This document shows positions 20,509-29,609 of a stretch of 64,000 bases of DNA, piece after piece. Position 1 is the first letter of the stretch; the number at the start of each line of letters is the position of its first letter. The position numbers were made by a program, and so were the translations under genes. Under the pieces are notes generated by a model. It did no database searches. It was not told the DNA's origin and saw only the letters and a program-made list of their open reading frames with translations. Origin of the DNA: an uncultured Draconibacterium sp. (lineage in GTDB: Bacteria > Bacteroidota > Bacteroidia > Bacteroidales > Prolixibacteraceae); the NCBI GenBank assembly GCA_947492175.1, contig CANLMQ010000003.1, positions 124,001 to 188,000 of the forward strand. The letters run 5' to 3'.

Positions 20509-20535
20509 AAAGCCGATAGAAAATCTACCGGCTTT
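20509..20535 (-). terminator. terminator hairpin, probably the original one of the initiator tRNA gene
   Basis: AAAGCCGATAGA pairs with TCTACCGGCTTT with a single A-C mismatch around a 3-nt loop. On the minus strand it is followed by a T-rich tract. No complete gene ends here in the present sequence. It lies directly left of the 11-bp att core, just where the tRNA-Met terminator would have been before the island inserted (inference). Confidence 0.6.
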
Positions 20536-20538
20536 AAA

Positions 20539-20549
20539 TGTAGCGGGAG
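20539..20549 (+). repeat. left attachment core of the island (direct repeat copy 1)
   Basis: TGTAGCGGGAG is repeated exactly at 34777-34787, where it forms the 3' end of the initiator tRNA-Met gene and three bases beyond. A short duplication of a tRNA 3' end at the far side of a segment with an integrase next to the intact tRNA is the standard footprint of site-specific integration. The repeat is only 11 bp, so chance is not excluded by length alone. Confidence 0.65.
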
Positions 20550-20725
20550 AACTGGATTTATCTAACTTCCTTGACCACTATTATTTGTTAGTAAATCTAT
20601 ATGATTACCTCATCAGTAATACTAATTTTTATTAATTGTGCACAAACTGATATCCCAACAATAATTGATTTCAATGTATTGAAGGTATTTCTACAATTAC
20701 TGATTATATTTAACAAAAAACTTTA

Positions 20726-21463
20726 ATGAGTAAAAAGTTAACAAAAGAGCAAAAGGCAAAAAAAGAATTAGATGAGTTCTTTAACGAATGGGATGAGTTA
20801 CAGAAATTACCTGAAAAAGAACGAGAAAAGAAATGGAATGAGCGTTTAAAAATAGAAGCAAATAAATTCCGTTTGCGAAATATTGATGCTAATACAAAGT
20901 TTAACGGTTTACTGACTTCAGCACTCATCATAATTGGTGCAGTAGCTTTATTTCTACAATACCAAACGAATAAAACTAACTCTGAAAGTGTTGAGGCAAT
21001 CCTTAGACAAGATACAACCAACCAGAGAAGTTTTGAGTTAATGAAAGAGGAATTTGAATTAAATTATCGCCCTTTTCTCAATATAGTATCTTTTGGGTGT
21101 CCATCTGAATACTCAATGGGTTTTGAAGTAAACAACTGTGGAAATGTCCCTGCACTTTATCAGTTAAAATCAATAAAATTTTTCTCAGAGGAATCTGAAA
21201 GCAGGTTAAACATTGAAACCGATGTTTCAATAATTTATCCAGTAACGAAAGATACTCCATTTGCTGCCTATATTAATCCTGAACTGTATAAGCGTTTCCT
21301 ACTTGGTGAAAAGTGGAATTGTGAAGTTATTCTTGAATATCGCAGTTTAACAAGTAATGCTGAATCATTTAAATACTATTACAAACATACAGTTGAGATT
21401 GTTGTTAATCCTAATGATTCAACAAAACTCATATTTCCCGTTGGAGAAATAGATGCTAACTAA
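20726..21463 (+). CDS. hypothetical protein with one transmembrane helix
   Basis: I do not recognize this 245-residue protein. The first 50 residues are very charged and lysine/glutamate-rich (KKLTKEQKAKKELDEFF), probably a cytoplasmic helix or coiled coil. One hydrophobic segment, FNGLLTSALIIIGAVALFLQY (about residues 58-79), is a membrane helix. The remaining part, with the stretch LNYRPFLNIVSF and a beta-rich tail, would be on the other side of the membrane. It is the first gene inside the left end of the island and stands alone on the plus strand. Membrane proteins of this layout occur as defence or cargo genes, but there is no evidence for a function here. Confidence 0.75.
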   Translation: MSKKLTKEQKAKKELDEFFNEWDELQKLPEKEREKKWNERLKIEANKFRLRNIDANTKFNGLLTSALIIIGAVALFLQYQTNKTNSESVEAILRQDTTNQRSFELMKEEFELNYRPFLNIVSFGCPSEYSMGFEVNNCGNVPALYQLKSIKFFSEESESRLNIETDVSIIYPVTKDTPFAAYINPELYKRFLLGEKWNCEVILEYRSLTSNAESFKYYYKHTVEIVVNPNDSTKLIFPVGEIDAN

Positions 21464-21854
21464 ACATAGAAAATTTTCCAAAAAATTTTTTTCACGCTAT
21501 CGTCACTTACCAGAAATCAACTATTATACCATATTTAAGGGGGGATAATCTGCAGCACGGTAATTCACCCAGGTATTGCCACCAGAACCTCCCGTGGGGA
21601 CCCCCAAATATTGTTTTACGAAAAGATATGTTAGATAGAAATTATAGATGTAAATTCTCAACAATGGTTGACAATAATGTGTGATTCTAAAACTTAGAAA
21701 AAAATCCAGGGGATGAAATTTTCGGATAAATATTGTTTTACGATTTTGTAAAACAACTTTCAATACTATTGTGTTTGATGTAAAACCTGGTGTCTCATTG
21801 AAATCTCAATTAAATTGTATCTTTAAATGAAAAAACCAAGCCGTTTAACTTCAA
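21464..21854. other. intergenic stretch in the island with a GC-rich patch and a possible coding relic
   Basis: Most of this 391-bp gap is AT-rich. The patch 21538-21608 is GC-rich and, read on the minus strand, gives an open frame with the Gly/Trp-rich phrase GGSGGNTWVNYRAADYPP ending in a stop near 21524. It looks like the tail of an old gene, but I cannot place it in a family and see no full-length gene around it. Confidence 0.4.
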
Positions 21855-22745
21855 ATGAAAAAGAATCTGATTTTTATATTTCTAATATTTTCAGGGTATA
21901 TAGTTTCTGCAACAGATGGAACTAACAATTTGTCAGATTCTACTGATTTTTACATAGTTTGTCCATCCAACACATCCGTAGAATGCCCCTATCCTAGAGC
22001 TTTTTCAGTCCAAAGCATTGAAGAATTTGAAAACCTAGGTGGTGTAGTTTATAGCAATCCGTATGAAATTACAAGTTTTTGGGGTGATGAAGTTATTGAT
22101 TCACCTACACTTGATTCGCTTTTCGCATATATTACGTACACCGTAAAAAACTCGAATAATGAAACCAAAACGTGTCAGCAAGTAATACATTTAAGTGATT
22201 GGTCTTATCCAGAAATGAGTTGCCCACCCAATGATACGGTAAATAAAGTTGAGGATGCACCACCTCCGTTTCAAACATTGGAAGAATTTATGGTTGGTGG
22301 TGGTTATACTTCTATCACTTGCGAGAACAACTCATTTATTAATTTCACAAGTGAATATCTTGATTCCACCACACATCCGTTTTCATTAATTAGATACTAT
22401 GAATTCTTCGATTGTATTAATAATCTTTGTGTTGGTGATTACTGTACTCATACCATAGTTATTAATCCAACTACTAACAATGAGCACTATTTGAACAGCG
22501 ATAGAAATATAGTTGTATTTCCCTCTCCAGCTTTTGATATTATTAAAATTAAATTTACTAATAACACGGTATATCAGGTAAGAATATTGAATATGAAAGG
22601 AGAACTTCAATTCGAGAGAGAGATAGAACCTGCTAGTTCTAATTATATCGAGACATTTGATATTTCAAGTTTGCCTTCGGGCAGGTACTTAGTCAGTATC
22701 ACGTCTGAGGGCGAACATTTTGTCCAAAAAATTATTACCTATTAA
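21855..22745 (+). CDS. secreted protein with C-terminal type IX secretion sorting domain
   Basis: This is a 296-residue exported protein of unknown function. A Sec signal peptide (MKKNLIFIFLIFSGYIVSA) is followed by a Cys-rich middle part with HYR-like phrases (IVCPSNTSVECPYP and MSCPPNDTV). The last 75 residues are a type IX secretion (Por) C-terminal signal: VVFPSPAFDIIKIKF, VRILNMKGELQFE, and the ending LPSGRYLVSITSEGEHFVQKIITY. It should therefore be exported through the outer membrane and either released or attached to lipopolysaccharide, using machinery encoded elsewhere in the chromosome. It is cargo of the island and faces the restriction operon in convergent orientation. Confidence 0.8.
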   Translation: MKKNLIFIFLIFSGYIVSATDGTNNLSDSTDFYIVCPSNTSVECPYPRAFSVQSIEEFENLGGVVYSNPYEITSFWGDEVIDSPTLDSLFAYITYTVKNSNNETKTCQQVIHLSDWSYPEMSCPPNDTVNKVEDAPPPFQTLEEFMVGGGYTSITCENNSFINFTSEYLDSTTHPFSLIRYYEFFDCINNLCVGDYCTHTIVINPTTNNEHYLNSDRNIVVFPSPAFDIIKIKFTNNTVYQVRILNMKGELQFEREIEPASSNYIETFDISSLPSGRYLVSITSEGEHFVQKIITY

Positions 22746-22766
22746 AATTCTAAATGTGAGAAACTG

Positions 22767-23315
22767 TTAGTCTAGTTCGTATTCTCGCTTTGAAATCTTT
22801 TTGCCATTTTTATATTCCCTTTCAACAATCTTTGTAACATCCCGATTGTAGGTGTATATTTTCGTGTTTCCCGTATGTTTTAAATTTCGTGGTTCATACC
22901 AAGTCTTCTCCAGAATTATTCGACCTTTCTTATCGAACTTCCGATAAAGTTTATTAAACGGTTTTTTTATATAACCTTTTTTTATTTTTTGAACAAATTC
23001 ACCTTGTGATATATTGAAAAGTTCAATTTCGATAAAAGGGTTACCATCTTTATAGTAATACACCATTTTGTTACCAATAAAATACCCATTTGAATCACAT
23101 TCCATACTGACAAACTCTTGCCCGTTTTTATAGTTCATTTGTGCTTTCCCAATATGCCAATATTTGTCGGAATCACGATTATTGAACTTGAACACCGTAT
23201 AACTTAGTTTCTGAATACCGTTAGAATACTTCTTGTCAACAACTTTTTTTTCTTGTGCGATTAAATAAAAGGCACATAAGCTGAAAAATATAGTAACCAA
23301 TAACTTCATACTCAA
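22767..23315 (-). CDS. hypothetical exported protein, YwqK/MORN-like repeats
   Basis: This 182-residue protein has a Sec signal (KLLVTIFFSLCAFYLIAQ). Beta-hairpin repeats follow, of the type MNYKNGQEFVSMECDSNGYFIGNKMVYYYKDGNPF and YRKFDKKGRIILEKTW, resembling YwqK or MORN repeats in which an aromatic-x-x-G pattern recurs. ATG 23315 and ATG 23309 are both possible starts. It begins 9 bp after the hsdR stop on the same strand, so it may be the last gene of the restriction operon transcript, though its exported location makes a role in restriction unlikely. Function is unknown. Confidence 0.6.
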   Translation of the reverse strand: MSMKLLVTIFFSLCAFYLIAQEKKVVDKKYSNGIQKLSYTVFKFNNRDSDKYWHIGKAQMNYKNGQEFVSMECDSNGYFIGNKMVYYYKDGNPFIEIELFNISQGEFVQKIKKGYIKKPFNKLYRKFDKKGRIILEKTWYEPRNLKHTGNTKIYTYNRDVTKIVEREYKNGKKISKREYELD

Positions 23316-23324
23316 ATATTTTAT

Positions 23325-26234
23325 TTATTCCACCTCAGCATACTTACCCGTAATACCGCTGATAAAAGTATCCACAAAGTGAAGCACCTTGTTGGTTACA
23401 CGTTCAGCTTTTACCTTACGTTCTTTTAACGATGGTCGGGTTTTCATTACACCAATAACCTCGTCACGTAACGGTAGCTTTTCGGTGAACAGGTAGTTAC
23501 CTATCATTTTTTCCAGTTTCTCAGAATCCAGATTTTCTTCCTGACTTAATGTTACAATTGCGTTATCACGTTCCTTGTTCCAGAATGTGTGAAACTCATC
23601 GGGTATATCGTCTGAATCCTCAATATTTGGTAAGTTGTGTTGAATGAATTTCTCAATTAGTTCCCGTTTACTTCGTAGTTGGGTATCACCAGCAATGGTG
23701 TCGAGTATTGATTTTCGTTGTTTCTCCTGTTCTTCAGGTGTGGCATCTTTTAGTTTGGCGAGTAACTTTAAAATGTATGCAACGTTGATTTCGTCACGGT
23801 GTATTAATTCAAGTTCAAAATCAATATCGTTTAATATTGAAACCTTTTCTTTTGCACCAGAACCTTTGGTTTTTTCGTACAGGTCAAGGTACTTGCTTTT
23901 GTAGTCCTCAAAAGATTGTTCCGTCATTGAAAGGTCATCGTGTGTAAATTCGGTGAATGTTTTTAATACGTTTTTGATACGCATTAAATCACGGAACACC
24001 TTAATAAATTCCGCTTCCTCGTCTTCACTTGGCAGGTCGTTTACGCTGTTCACGGTTGGTGCAATTTTAAGTAGTGCAATGAACGCTTCATTGAACTTCG
24101 CCACGTATTCCTCGTAGGGTTGCATTATAATCTCATCAATCGCCTCTTTATTGGAGAACAGAGTAATTGCCTGGTCGGTGGCGTTCTTTAGATTACGGAA
24201 ACAAACAATGTTACCCTGCGATTTTAACTCGTTTAATATACGGTTGGTACGAGAGTATGCCTGTATTAATCCGTGATACTTCAGATTCTTATCCACGTAT
24301 AACGTATTTAACGCCTTGCTGTCAAACCCTGTTAAAAACATATTCACCACGAGTAGCACATCAATTTGCTTGTGCTTTACACGCTTTGCAATATCGTTGT
24401 AGTAGTTGTAAAACGACTGGCTGTCTTTGGTTGTGTAGTTGGTGCTGAACTGTTTATTGTAGTGACCAATAAATTCCTCTAGAGCATCACGTGAGTGTTG
24501 ATTTGTGTTACCGGTCCCCGGTAACACATACTCAACACCCCCTTCTGCAACCATCTTTTTATTGTACGTGTCTTCCTCCAAAAACTCTGTATCTTCAACA
24601 AAACCAACGGCATCTTTGTCGTCTTCGTTTGCCTGATATGAGTATATAGTTGCGATTTTCAGGTTATGCTCACCTTTTTGTTTTTTCTTATAAAATAAAT
24701 TGTAGTAGTCGATAAGGTTTGGTACACCTGAAACGCATAAAATGGCTGTAAATTCTTTACTGTGAGTTTTTCGGTTGTGGTTAGCGATGATGTAATCAAC
24801 GATGTTTTCCAATCGCTTAGGTTCATTCATTACCTCAGCTTCGTCAATGGCTTCAACCTCGATGTCGGCAATGTGGTCTTTCTTTTTAAATGTACGTATG
24901 TACTCCACCGAAAACTTTAATACGTTTTCGTCACGTATTGCATCGGTAATTACGTATTTGTGCAGACAGTCGCCAAACAACATTTTTGTAGTACGCTTAC
25001 CGTACTCGTTCGTACCCGCATTTTCTTCAAATATCGGTGTACCTGTAAAACCGAACATTTGGCAACCTGTGAAGAATTTCTTAATGGTTTCGTGGGTTTT
25101 ACCAAACTGTGAACGGTGGCATTCATCGAATATAAATACAATACGTTTATCCTTCAACGCTTCCATCTTTCCGATGTATCGTTGCTTGCTGATTGCGGTG
25201 TTTAGTTTTTGAATGGTGGTAACAATTAATTTGTTGTCACCTGCCATTTGTTTTACCATAGTATTGGTGTTGTTTGTACCGTCAATACTACCTTTGCTAA
25301 AGCTGTTAAACTCCTTCGTAGTCTGGTAATCCAGGTCTTTTCGGTCAACCACAAACACCACCTTATGAACCTTGGGGAATGATGTTAGAATCTGGGCTGT
25401 TTTAAAGCTCGTTAAAGTTTTGCCACTCCCAGTTGTATGCCAGATATACCCGTACTTTTTAGTGGTCTTAACACGCTCTATAATCGCTTCTACGGCATAG
25501 TATTGGTATGGACGAAGCACCATCAAAATACGTTGCGATTCGTTTAGCACCACATACTTGCAAATCATCTTCGAAATGTGGCATGGTTCAAGAAAAACAT
25601 CGGTAAAAGCTGACAGTTGAGTAATCAGTTTGTTGTTCTCATCTGACCAATAAAACGTTTGTTTAAACGACCTCGCTTTTAAAGGACTGTTCGCATAGTA
25701 TTTGGTGTTAACACCATTGCTGATAACGAATATTTGAATGAATTGAAACAGACCGTAACCAGCACCGTAGGAATGACGTTCATAACGGTTGGTTTGGTTA
25801 AACGCCTCCTTCAACTCCAAACCTCTACGTTTTAATTCGATTTGTACTAACGGTAAACCGTTAACCAAAATGGTAACATCGTAGCGGTTTTTGTACGCAC
25901 CTTCCATTGTTACCTGTTGCGTTACCTGAAACTGGTTCTGGCACCAATGGATTTGGTTAATCAGTTCGATGGTTTTTGTTTCACCATCTTCGTTGGTGTA
26001 CGGTACACGGTCACGAAGTATTTTTGCCCGTTCAAAAATGTTACCCTTATTAATGTAATTCAATATTTGGGTGAAGTCGTTATCCGTTAAACTAACCTTG
26101 TTGTGTACCTCTAGTTGTTTTTTCAGGTTGAGTAAGAGGTCTGCTTCATCGTGTACATCTACCTTTTTGTAACCAAGCTTTACAAGCTGGTCAATCAAGC
26201 TGTTTTCTAATATTTGTTCAGGTTGGGTATTCAT
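23325..26234 (-). CDS. hsdR: type I restriction enzyme R subunit (HsdR)
   Basis: HsdR is the motor and nuclease of a type I restriction-modification complex: it translocates DNA using ATP and cuts unmodified DNA far from the recognition site. The N-terminal endonuclease motif is visible as LPLVQIELKRRG (about residue 130), followed by superfamily 2 helicase motifs: TGSGKT near 268 (Walker A), DECHRSQFG near 370 (motif II), FTGTP (motif III), and LIQAYSRTNR (motif VI). The C-terminal 250 residues are helical and probably bind the MTase core. At 969 residues it is complete. Its ATG overlaps the end of the HEPN-like gene by 4 nt, so the two are translationally coupled. Confidence 0.96.
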   Translation of the reverse strand: MNTQPEQILENSLIDQLVKLGYKKVDVHDEADLLLNLKKQLEVHNKVSLTDNDFTQILNYINKGNIFERAKILRDRVPYTNEDGETKTIELINQIHWCQNQFQVTQQVTMEGAYKNRYDVTILVNGLPLVQIELKRRGLELKEAFNQTNRYERHSYGAGYGLFQFIQIFVISNGVNTKYYANSPLKARSFKQTFYWSDENNKLITQLSAFTDVFLEPCHISKMICKYVVLNESQRILMVLRPYQYYAVEAIIERVKTTKKYGYIWHTTGSGKTLTSFKTAQILTSFPKVHKVVFVVDRKDLDYQTTKEFNSFSKGSIDGTNNTNTMVKQMAGDNKLIVTTIQKLNTAISKQRYIGKMEALKDKRIVFIFDECHRSQFGKTHETIKKFFTGCQMFGFTGTPIFEENAGTNEYGKRTTKMLFGDCLHKYVITDAIRDENVLKFSVEYIRTFKKKDHIADIEVEAIDEAEVMNEPKRLENIVDYIIANHNRKTHSKEFTAILCVSGVPNLIDYYNLFYKKKQKGEHNLKIATIYSYQANEDDKDAVGFVEDTEFLEEDTYNKKMVAEGGVEYVLPGTGNTNQHSRDALEEFIGHYNKQFSTNYTTKDSQSFYNYYNDIAKRVKHKQIDVLLVVNMFLTGFDSKALNTLYVDKNLKYHGLIQAYSRTNRILNELKSQGNIVCFRNLKNATDQAITLFSNKEAIDEIIMQPYEEYVAKFNEAFIALLKIAPTVNSVNDLPSEDEEAEFIKVFRDLMRIKNVLKTFTEFTHDDLSMTEQSFEDYKSKYLDLYEKTKGSGAKEKVSILNDIDFELELIHRDEINVAYILKLLAKLKDATPEEQEKQRKSILDTIAGDTQLRSKRELIEKFIQHNLPNIEDSDDIPDEFHTFWNKERDNAIVTLSQEENLDSEKLEKMIGNYLFTEKLPLRDEVIGVMKTRPSLKERKVKAERVTNKVLHFVDTFISGITGKYAEVE

Positions 26235-26752
26235 TGGGTTTGAATCAGTTGTTTGATTTGTGAAACCAGTTCTTTAGTTGTATTAACATCTTCAGATGAA
26301 TATTCGTGCAAATTATAATCTTTATCGTGCCGAAGTTGTTTGGTGGATGGCAATGGGTACTTACCTGACCAAATAAGAGCTTTCTGTATTCGTTTTATAA
26401 AAGTTTTATCAAAAACAATATTCTCATTTTCAAGCATTGTTAAAATATCGTGATTGGTCTTCCATTGTTTACTTGTTATTAGTTCTTCCTGTGTTTTCAT
26501 GTCAGAATTCCGATGAATAATAAGAGCTTTTATGGCATTCTCAATAGCAATGCCACATAAAAATGGCACAGTTTCCAAAAGAGCAATCTGTTCATTAATA
26601 GTCCCGCTGGAATGTGTTTTGTCAAAATCTTTAAACAGAAAAACATATCTATTATTTAAACATTCCGCTGATATAATATGATTTTCCGCTTTTCCTAACC
26701 ATCCAGCAGGATTCAGCCAAGCATTATTATATCGTTCCTCTTTTTCTGTCAT
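26231..26752 (-). CDS. HEPN-like helical protein between hsdS and hsdR
   Basis: This 173-residue protein looks mostly helical. The phrase PFLCGIAIENAIKALII followed by a TNHDILTML segment and IWSGKYPLP is reminiscent of HEPN-domain proteins, in which a helix with conserved Glu/Lys precedes an R-x4-6-H catalytic motif; here the only candidate is RHDKDYNLH (R-x7-H), which is longer than usual, so RNase activity is not assured. It overlaps hsdS by one base and hsdR by 4 nt, giving tight coupling to the restriction operon. It is not a standard subunit of type I systems. Possible roles are an added toxin or abortive-infection module, or an inhibitor of HsdR; this is inference. Confidence 0.7.
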   Translation of the reverse strand: MTEKEERYNNAWLNPAGWLGKAENHIISAECLNNRYVFLFKDFDKTHSSGTINEQIALLETVPFLCGIAIENAIKALIIHRNSDMKTQEELITSKQWKTNHDILTMLENENIVFDKTFIKRIQKALIWSGKYPLPSTKQLRHDKDYNLHEYSSEDVNTTKELVSQIKQLIQTQ

Positions 26753-27966
26753 TACTCAAACATTTTTTGTAACAAACCTTTCTTCCAGGTTGTGGTCTGT
26801 TCAATTTGTTGGCTTACCAATTCAATTTTGTTATCTAGTGCTGATAAGAATGATGCAATTTTTTGTTGTTCTTTTAATGACGGTAGAAATAGTTTTATTT
26901 TTTGTATTTCTTTCTTGCTAATTTCTAAAAAGGTTGAACCAGAAGAACGTCTAATAAATTCTTTTCTATTTTTCAGAATCCAGTAGTACAAGAACTCAAT
27001 TTCATTTTTTTCATTTGGAACAAAAGATTGAAAACCTTGATTAGTGCAACACTCCTTCGAACAAAAACCGACATCACCAATTGTTGCTCTAGAGGTAAAC
27101 AAGAGTGTTCCTTTAGGTAAAAGTTTTGCAGAAGATTTCTGTAATCCGTTTTGGGTTATCTTTCGGTCACTTGATTCAATATATTTCGATTTAATTTCAG
27201 TTGGTGTAAACCACTCGATTGTTCCATTCCAATATTCTTTTTTCGTGGTTTCAGGTGTACCCCCACCAACTATTTCATAAACTTCCCCCAACTTCTTTTC
27301 ATCCCATTCAGGAAAGTCATTACCATTCTCATTTTTAAACCGTATTTGCTGGTTAAAGATTTGTTGCATCACCCCTTTTTTGTATTGTTCAAGCTTTTCT
27401 TTTTGTTGGGTGAGTATTTTAATTCGTTTATCAACGGTGGTGAGAAATTTAGCGATTTTGGTTTGTTCTATTTCAGAAGGCAAACAAAGCTTTAATTGTT
27501 TTAACTGTGAACCGTAAAGGTGAACAACTGAAATCCCTTGTGCAAGTCTGGCAATATCGTATTTCTTTTTATCATTGAGATAATATGCAAGAAAAATACC
27601 GTTTGTAGGTGATTTGATGATGTTTAGGTCACCTCCTAAAGCAATACCCTTTTTTACCACGCAAGATGCAGTAGCAATATCTATCTGTGTCTCACCCGAA
27701 GCAGGTATAATAACATCATTTTCTTCACTTAGAACCAAATCACTTGACTTCAGGTTTGTACTAGAATTGACATCTTGAATGACTTCTGAATAATCGGTGT
27801 ATAATTCACCATATCTAATGCAAGCAAGATTTCCATTTTCGACAATGTCATTCTTTGAAATACCTTTCCCCTTCGAAAAACTTGCTATGTCACCAAACAA
27901 AACTTCGCTCCATTCTGAACTAAATTCAGGAAACCTCAACCTTGGTTTGTTACTAGCTTCTTTCAT
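26752..27966 (-). CDS. hsdS: type I restriction enzyme specificity subunit (HsdS)
   Basis: HsdS recognizes the split DNA target for both methylation and cleavage. The layout is standard: first target-recognition domain (residues about 10-165), central conserved helix (EQTKIAKFLTTVDKRIKIL), second recognition domain starting around NDFPEWDEKKLGEVYEIVGGGTPET, and a second conserved helix near the end (EQQKIASFLSALDNKIEL). The ATG at 27966 lies 2 bp after the hsdM stop. The in-frame start at 28002 would overlap hsdM by 34 nt and is less likely. The two recognition domains are different, as expected for an asymmetric bipartite site. The target sequence cannot be predicted. No second, silent hsdS is present. 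Confidence 0.95.
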   Translation of the reverse strand: MKEASNKPRLRFPEFSSEWSEVLFGDIASFSKGKGISKNDIVENGNLACIRYGELYTDYSEVIQDVNSSTNLKSSDLVLSEENDVIIPASGETQIDIATASCVVKKGIALGGDLNIIKSPTNGIFLAYYLNDKKKYDIARLAQGISVVHLYGSQLKQLKLCLPSEIEQTKIAKFLTTVDKRIKILTQQKEKLEQYKKGVMQQIFNQQIRFKNENGNDFPEWDEKKLGEVYEIVGGGTPETTKKEYWNGTIEWFTPTEIKSKYIESSDRKITQNGLQKSSAKLLPKGTLLFTSRATIGDVGFCSKECCTNQGFQSFVPNEKNEIEFLYYWILKNRKEFIRRSSGSTFLEISKKEIQKIKLFLPSLKEQQKIASFLSALDNKIELVSQQIEQTTTWKKGLLQKMFE

Positions 27967-27968
27967 AG

Positions 27969-29528
27969 TTAAAACGGTGTTGAGATTCCAAGTTCGAAAC
28001 AAAAAGCTTTTATCCGGGTGTTGGCTTCGCCTAACACCCGTCCCAAATCTTTTAGTTCATTTGATACTTCATTCAGGTCGATTGGTGCTTCTTCTTCAAA
28101 CGTGTCAACGTACCTTGGAATGTTTAGATTGTAGTCGTTTTCTTTAATCTCATCAAGTGTTGCAACGTAACTGTATTTATCAACCGTTTCACGATTTCTG
28201 TAAGTGTCCACAATCAGTTTTACATCTGCATCACGCAAAACATTTTGGTTACCTACCTTTTCGTAATGACCTTCACTACTTGCATCAATAAACACAATGT
28301 TATCGTCAATTTCACGGCATTTTTTAAACACCAAAATACAAGTTGGAATACCTGTACCGTAAAAGATATTAGCAGGTAGTCCAATCACGGCATCGAGGTA
28401 ATTTAGCTCTTTAATCAGGTATTCACGAATTACACCTTCGGCAGAACCACGAAACAATACACCGTGTGGTACAACAGTTGCCATTGTGCCGTTATCGGCT
28501 AACTGATGTATCATATGCGTTACAAAAGCGTAATCGGCTTTGGTTTTGGGTGCAAGTTTTCCGTATTGGCTGAATCGTTCATCGGTATCGTTTAATGGAT
28601 TAGCGTTGCTTTTCCAATGTGCTGAAAATGGCGGGTTGGCAACAATCGCTTCAAAACGTTGGTCGAGGTGTTGCGGGTTCTCCAATGTATCATCGTGCCG
28701 AATGTCAAATTCACGGTAATGTACACCGTGAAGAATCATATTCATTCGTGCAAGGTTGTAGGTGGTACGTGTTAATTCCTGACCAAAAAACTCACTTACC
28801 TCAGCTTCTTTTGCAATACGTAACAGCAAGGAACCAGAACCACAAGTCGGGTCGTAGGCTGTTTTAATTTTAGTTTTACCTGTGGTAACAATCTTTGCCA
28901 GTATTTTTGAAACCTGTTGTGGTGTATAAAACTCCCCTGCGGTTTTACCTGCACCACTTGCAAATTTTGCAATTAAATATTCATAGGCATCACCCAACAG
29001 GTCGGCTTCTGTGTCTTCCAACTTAAAATCAATTTTATTCAGGTAGTTTAAAATCTGAACAATGATTTCGTTTCGGGCATTGGGTGTACGTCCTATTTTT
29101 GTTGAATTCAAGTCAATGTCCTCGAACAATGCGTTAAAATCGTCTTCCGATTCCGTACCCATTGTACTCTGTTCGATGTGGTTCATTATAGCCTGAAGGT
29201 CGTCTAAAATATATTTATTTTGTCCATGATTGCCTTTGTCTGCAAGTGCTGAGAACAACTCTGAGGGTAACAAAAAGTACCCTAATGTAATTAACGATTC
29301 TTCCTTAATCGCCTCCAATGTTTCCTCATCGCTTACTTTGGTGTAATCGGTTATATCTTCACCCTCTAATAAGTGGTTGGCATATATCAGTTGTTTTTCT
29401 GATAGGTATTTATAAAAAATGAATCCGAGTATGTAGTCTCTGTAATCATCGGCACTCACTTTTCCACGCAATAAATTGGCAATGCCCCACAGTTGTGCTT
29501 CGAGTAGCTTCTTTTGCTCTTCTGACAT
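27969..29528 (-). CDS. hsdM: type I restriction-modification DNA methyltransferase (HsdM)
   Basis: HsdM methylates adenine N6 in the sequence chosen by HsdS. An N-terminal HsdM helical domain (LEAQLWGIANLLRGKVSADDYRDYILGFIFYKYLSEK) is followed by the Rossmann methyltransferase: FYTPQQVSKIL, SAM-binding motif I YDPTCGSGSLLL, and catalytic motif IV NPPF (VANPPFSAHW). Its 519 residues are normal. A -7 box TAATTTTG (29594-29601, minus strand) lies 66 bp upstream, so the restriction genes may have a promoter apart from the recombinase gene that precedes them. Confidence 0.97.
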   Translation of the reverse strand: MSEEQKKLLEAQLWGIANLLRGKVSADDYRDYILGFIFYKYLSEKQLIYANHLLEGEDITDYTKVSDEETLEAIKEESLITLGYFLLPSELFSALADKGNHGQNKYILDDLQAIMNHIEQSTMGTESEDDFNALFEDIDLNSTKIGRTPNARNEIIVQILNYLNKIDFKLEDTEADLLGDAYEYLIAKFASGAGKTAGEFYTPQQVSKILAKIVTTGKTKIKTAYDPTCGSGSLLLRIAKEAEVSEFFGQELTRTTYNLARMNMILHGVHYREFDIRHDDTLENPQHLDQRFEAIVANPPFSAHWKSNANPLNDTDERFSQYGKLAPKTKADYAFVTHMIHQLADNGTMATVVPHGVLFRGSAEGVIREYLIKELNYLDAVIGLPANIFYGTGIPTCILVFKKCREIDDNIVFIDASSEGHYEKVGNQNVLRDADVKLIVDTYRNRETVDKYSYVATLDEIKENDYNLNIPRYVDTFEEEAPIDLNEVSNELKDLGRVLGEANTRIKAFCFELGISTPF

Positions 29529-29609
29529 TAGTTGATTGATTTTAACAATAAAAAATTAAATGTAGGAATTATAATTCGGGTAACCAGAGCTAACAAAATT
29601 AAAATAAAA

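Larger units (their letters stand above)
20203..20725. other. intergenic region holding the left end of the genomic island
   Basis: This 523-bp gap contains the efflux promoter/operator, a minus-strand terminator hairpin, and then the left island boundary. From 20550 to 20725 the sequence is AT-rich and has no gene of its own; in an excised circular element it would continue the integrase reading frame up to 20635. Confidence 0.6.

Noticed and set aside
26752..27966. Possible phase variation of hsdS by inversion
   Set aside because: No inverted repeats or silent hsdS copy near it; the two conserved helices are direct, not inverted, repeats.
28002..28002. Upstream start for hsdS
   Set aside because: It would overlap hsdM by 34 nt; the ATG at 27966 is 2 bp after the hsdM stop and begins with the usual HsdS-like sequence.
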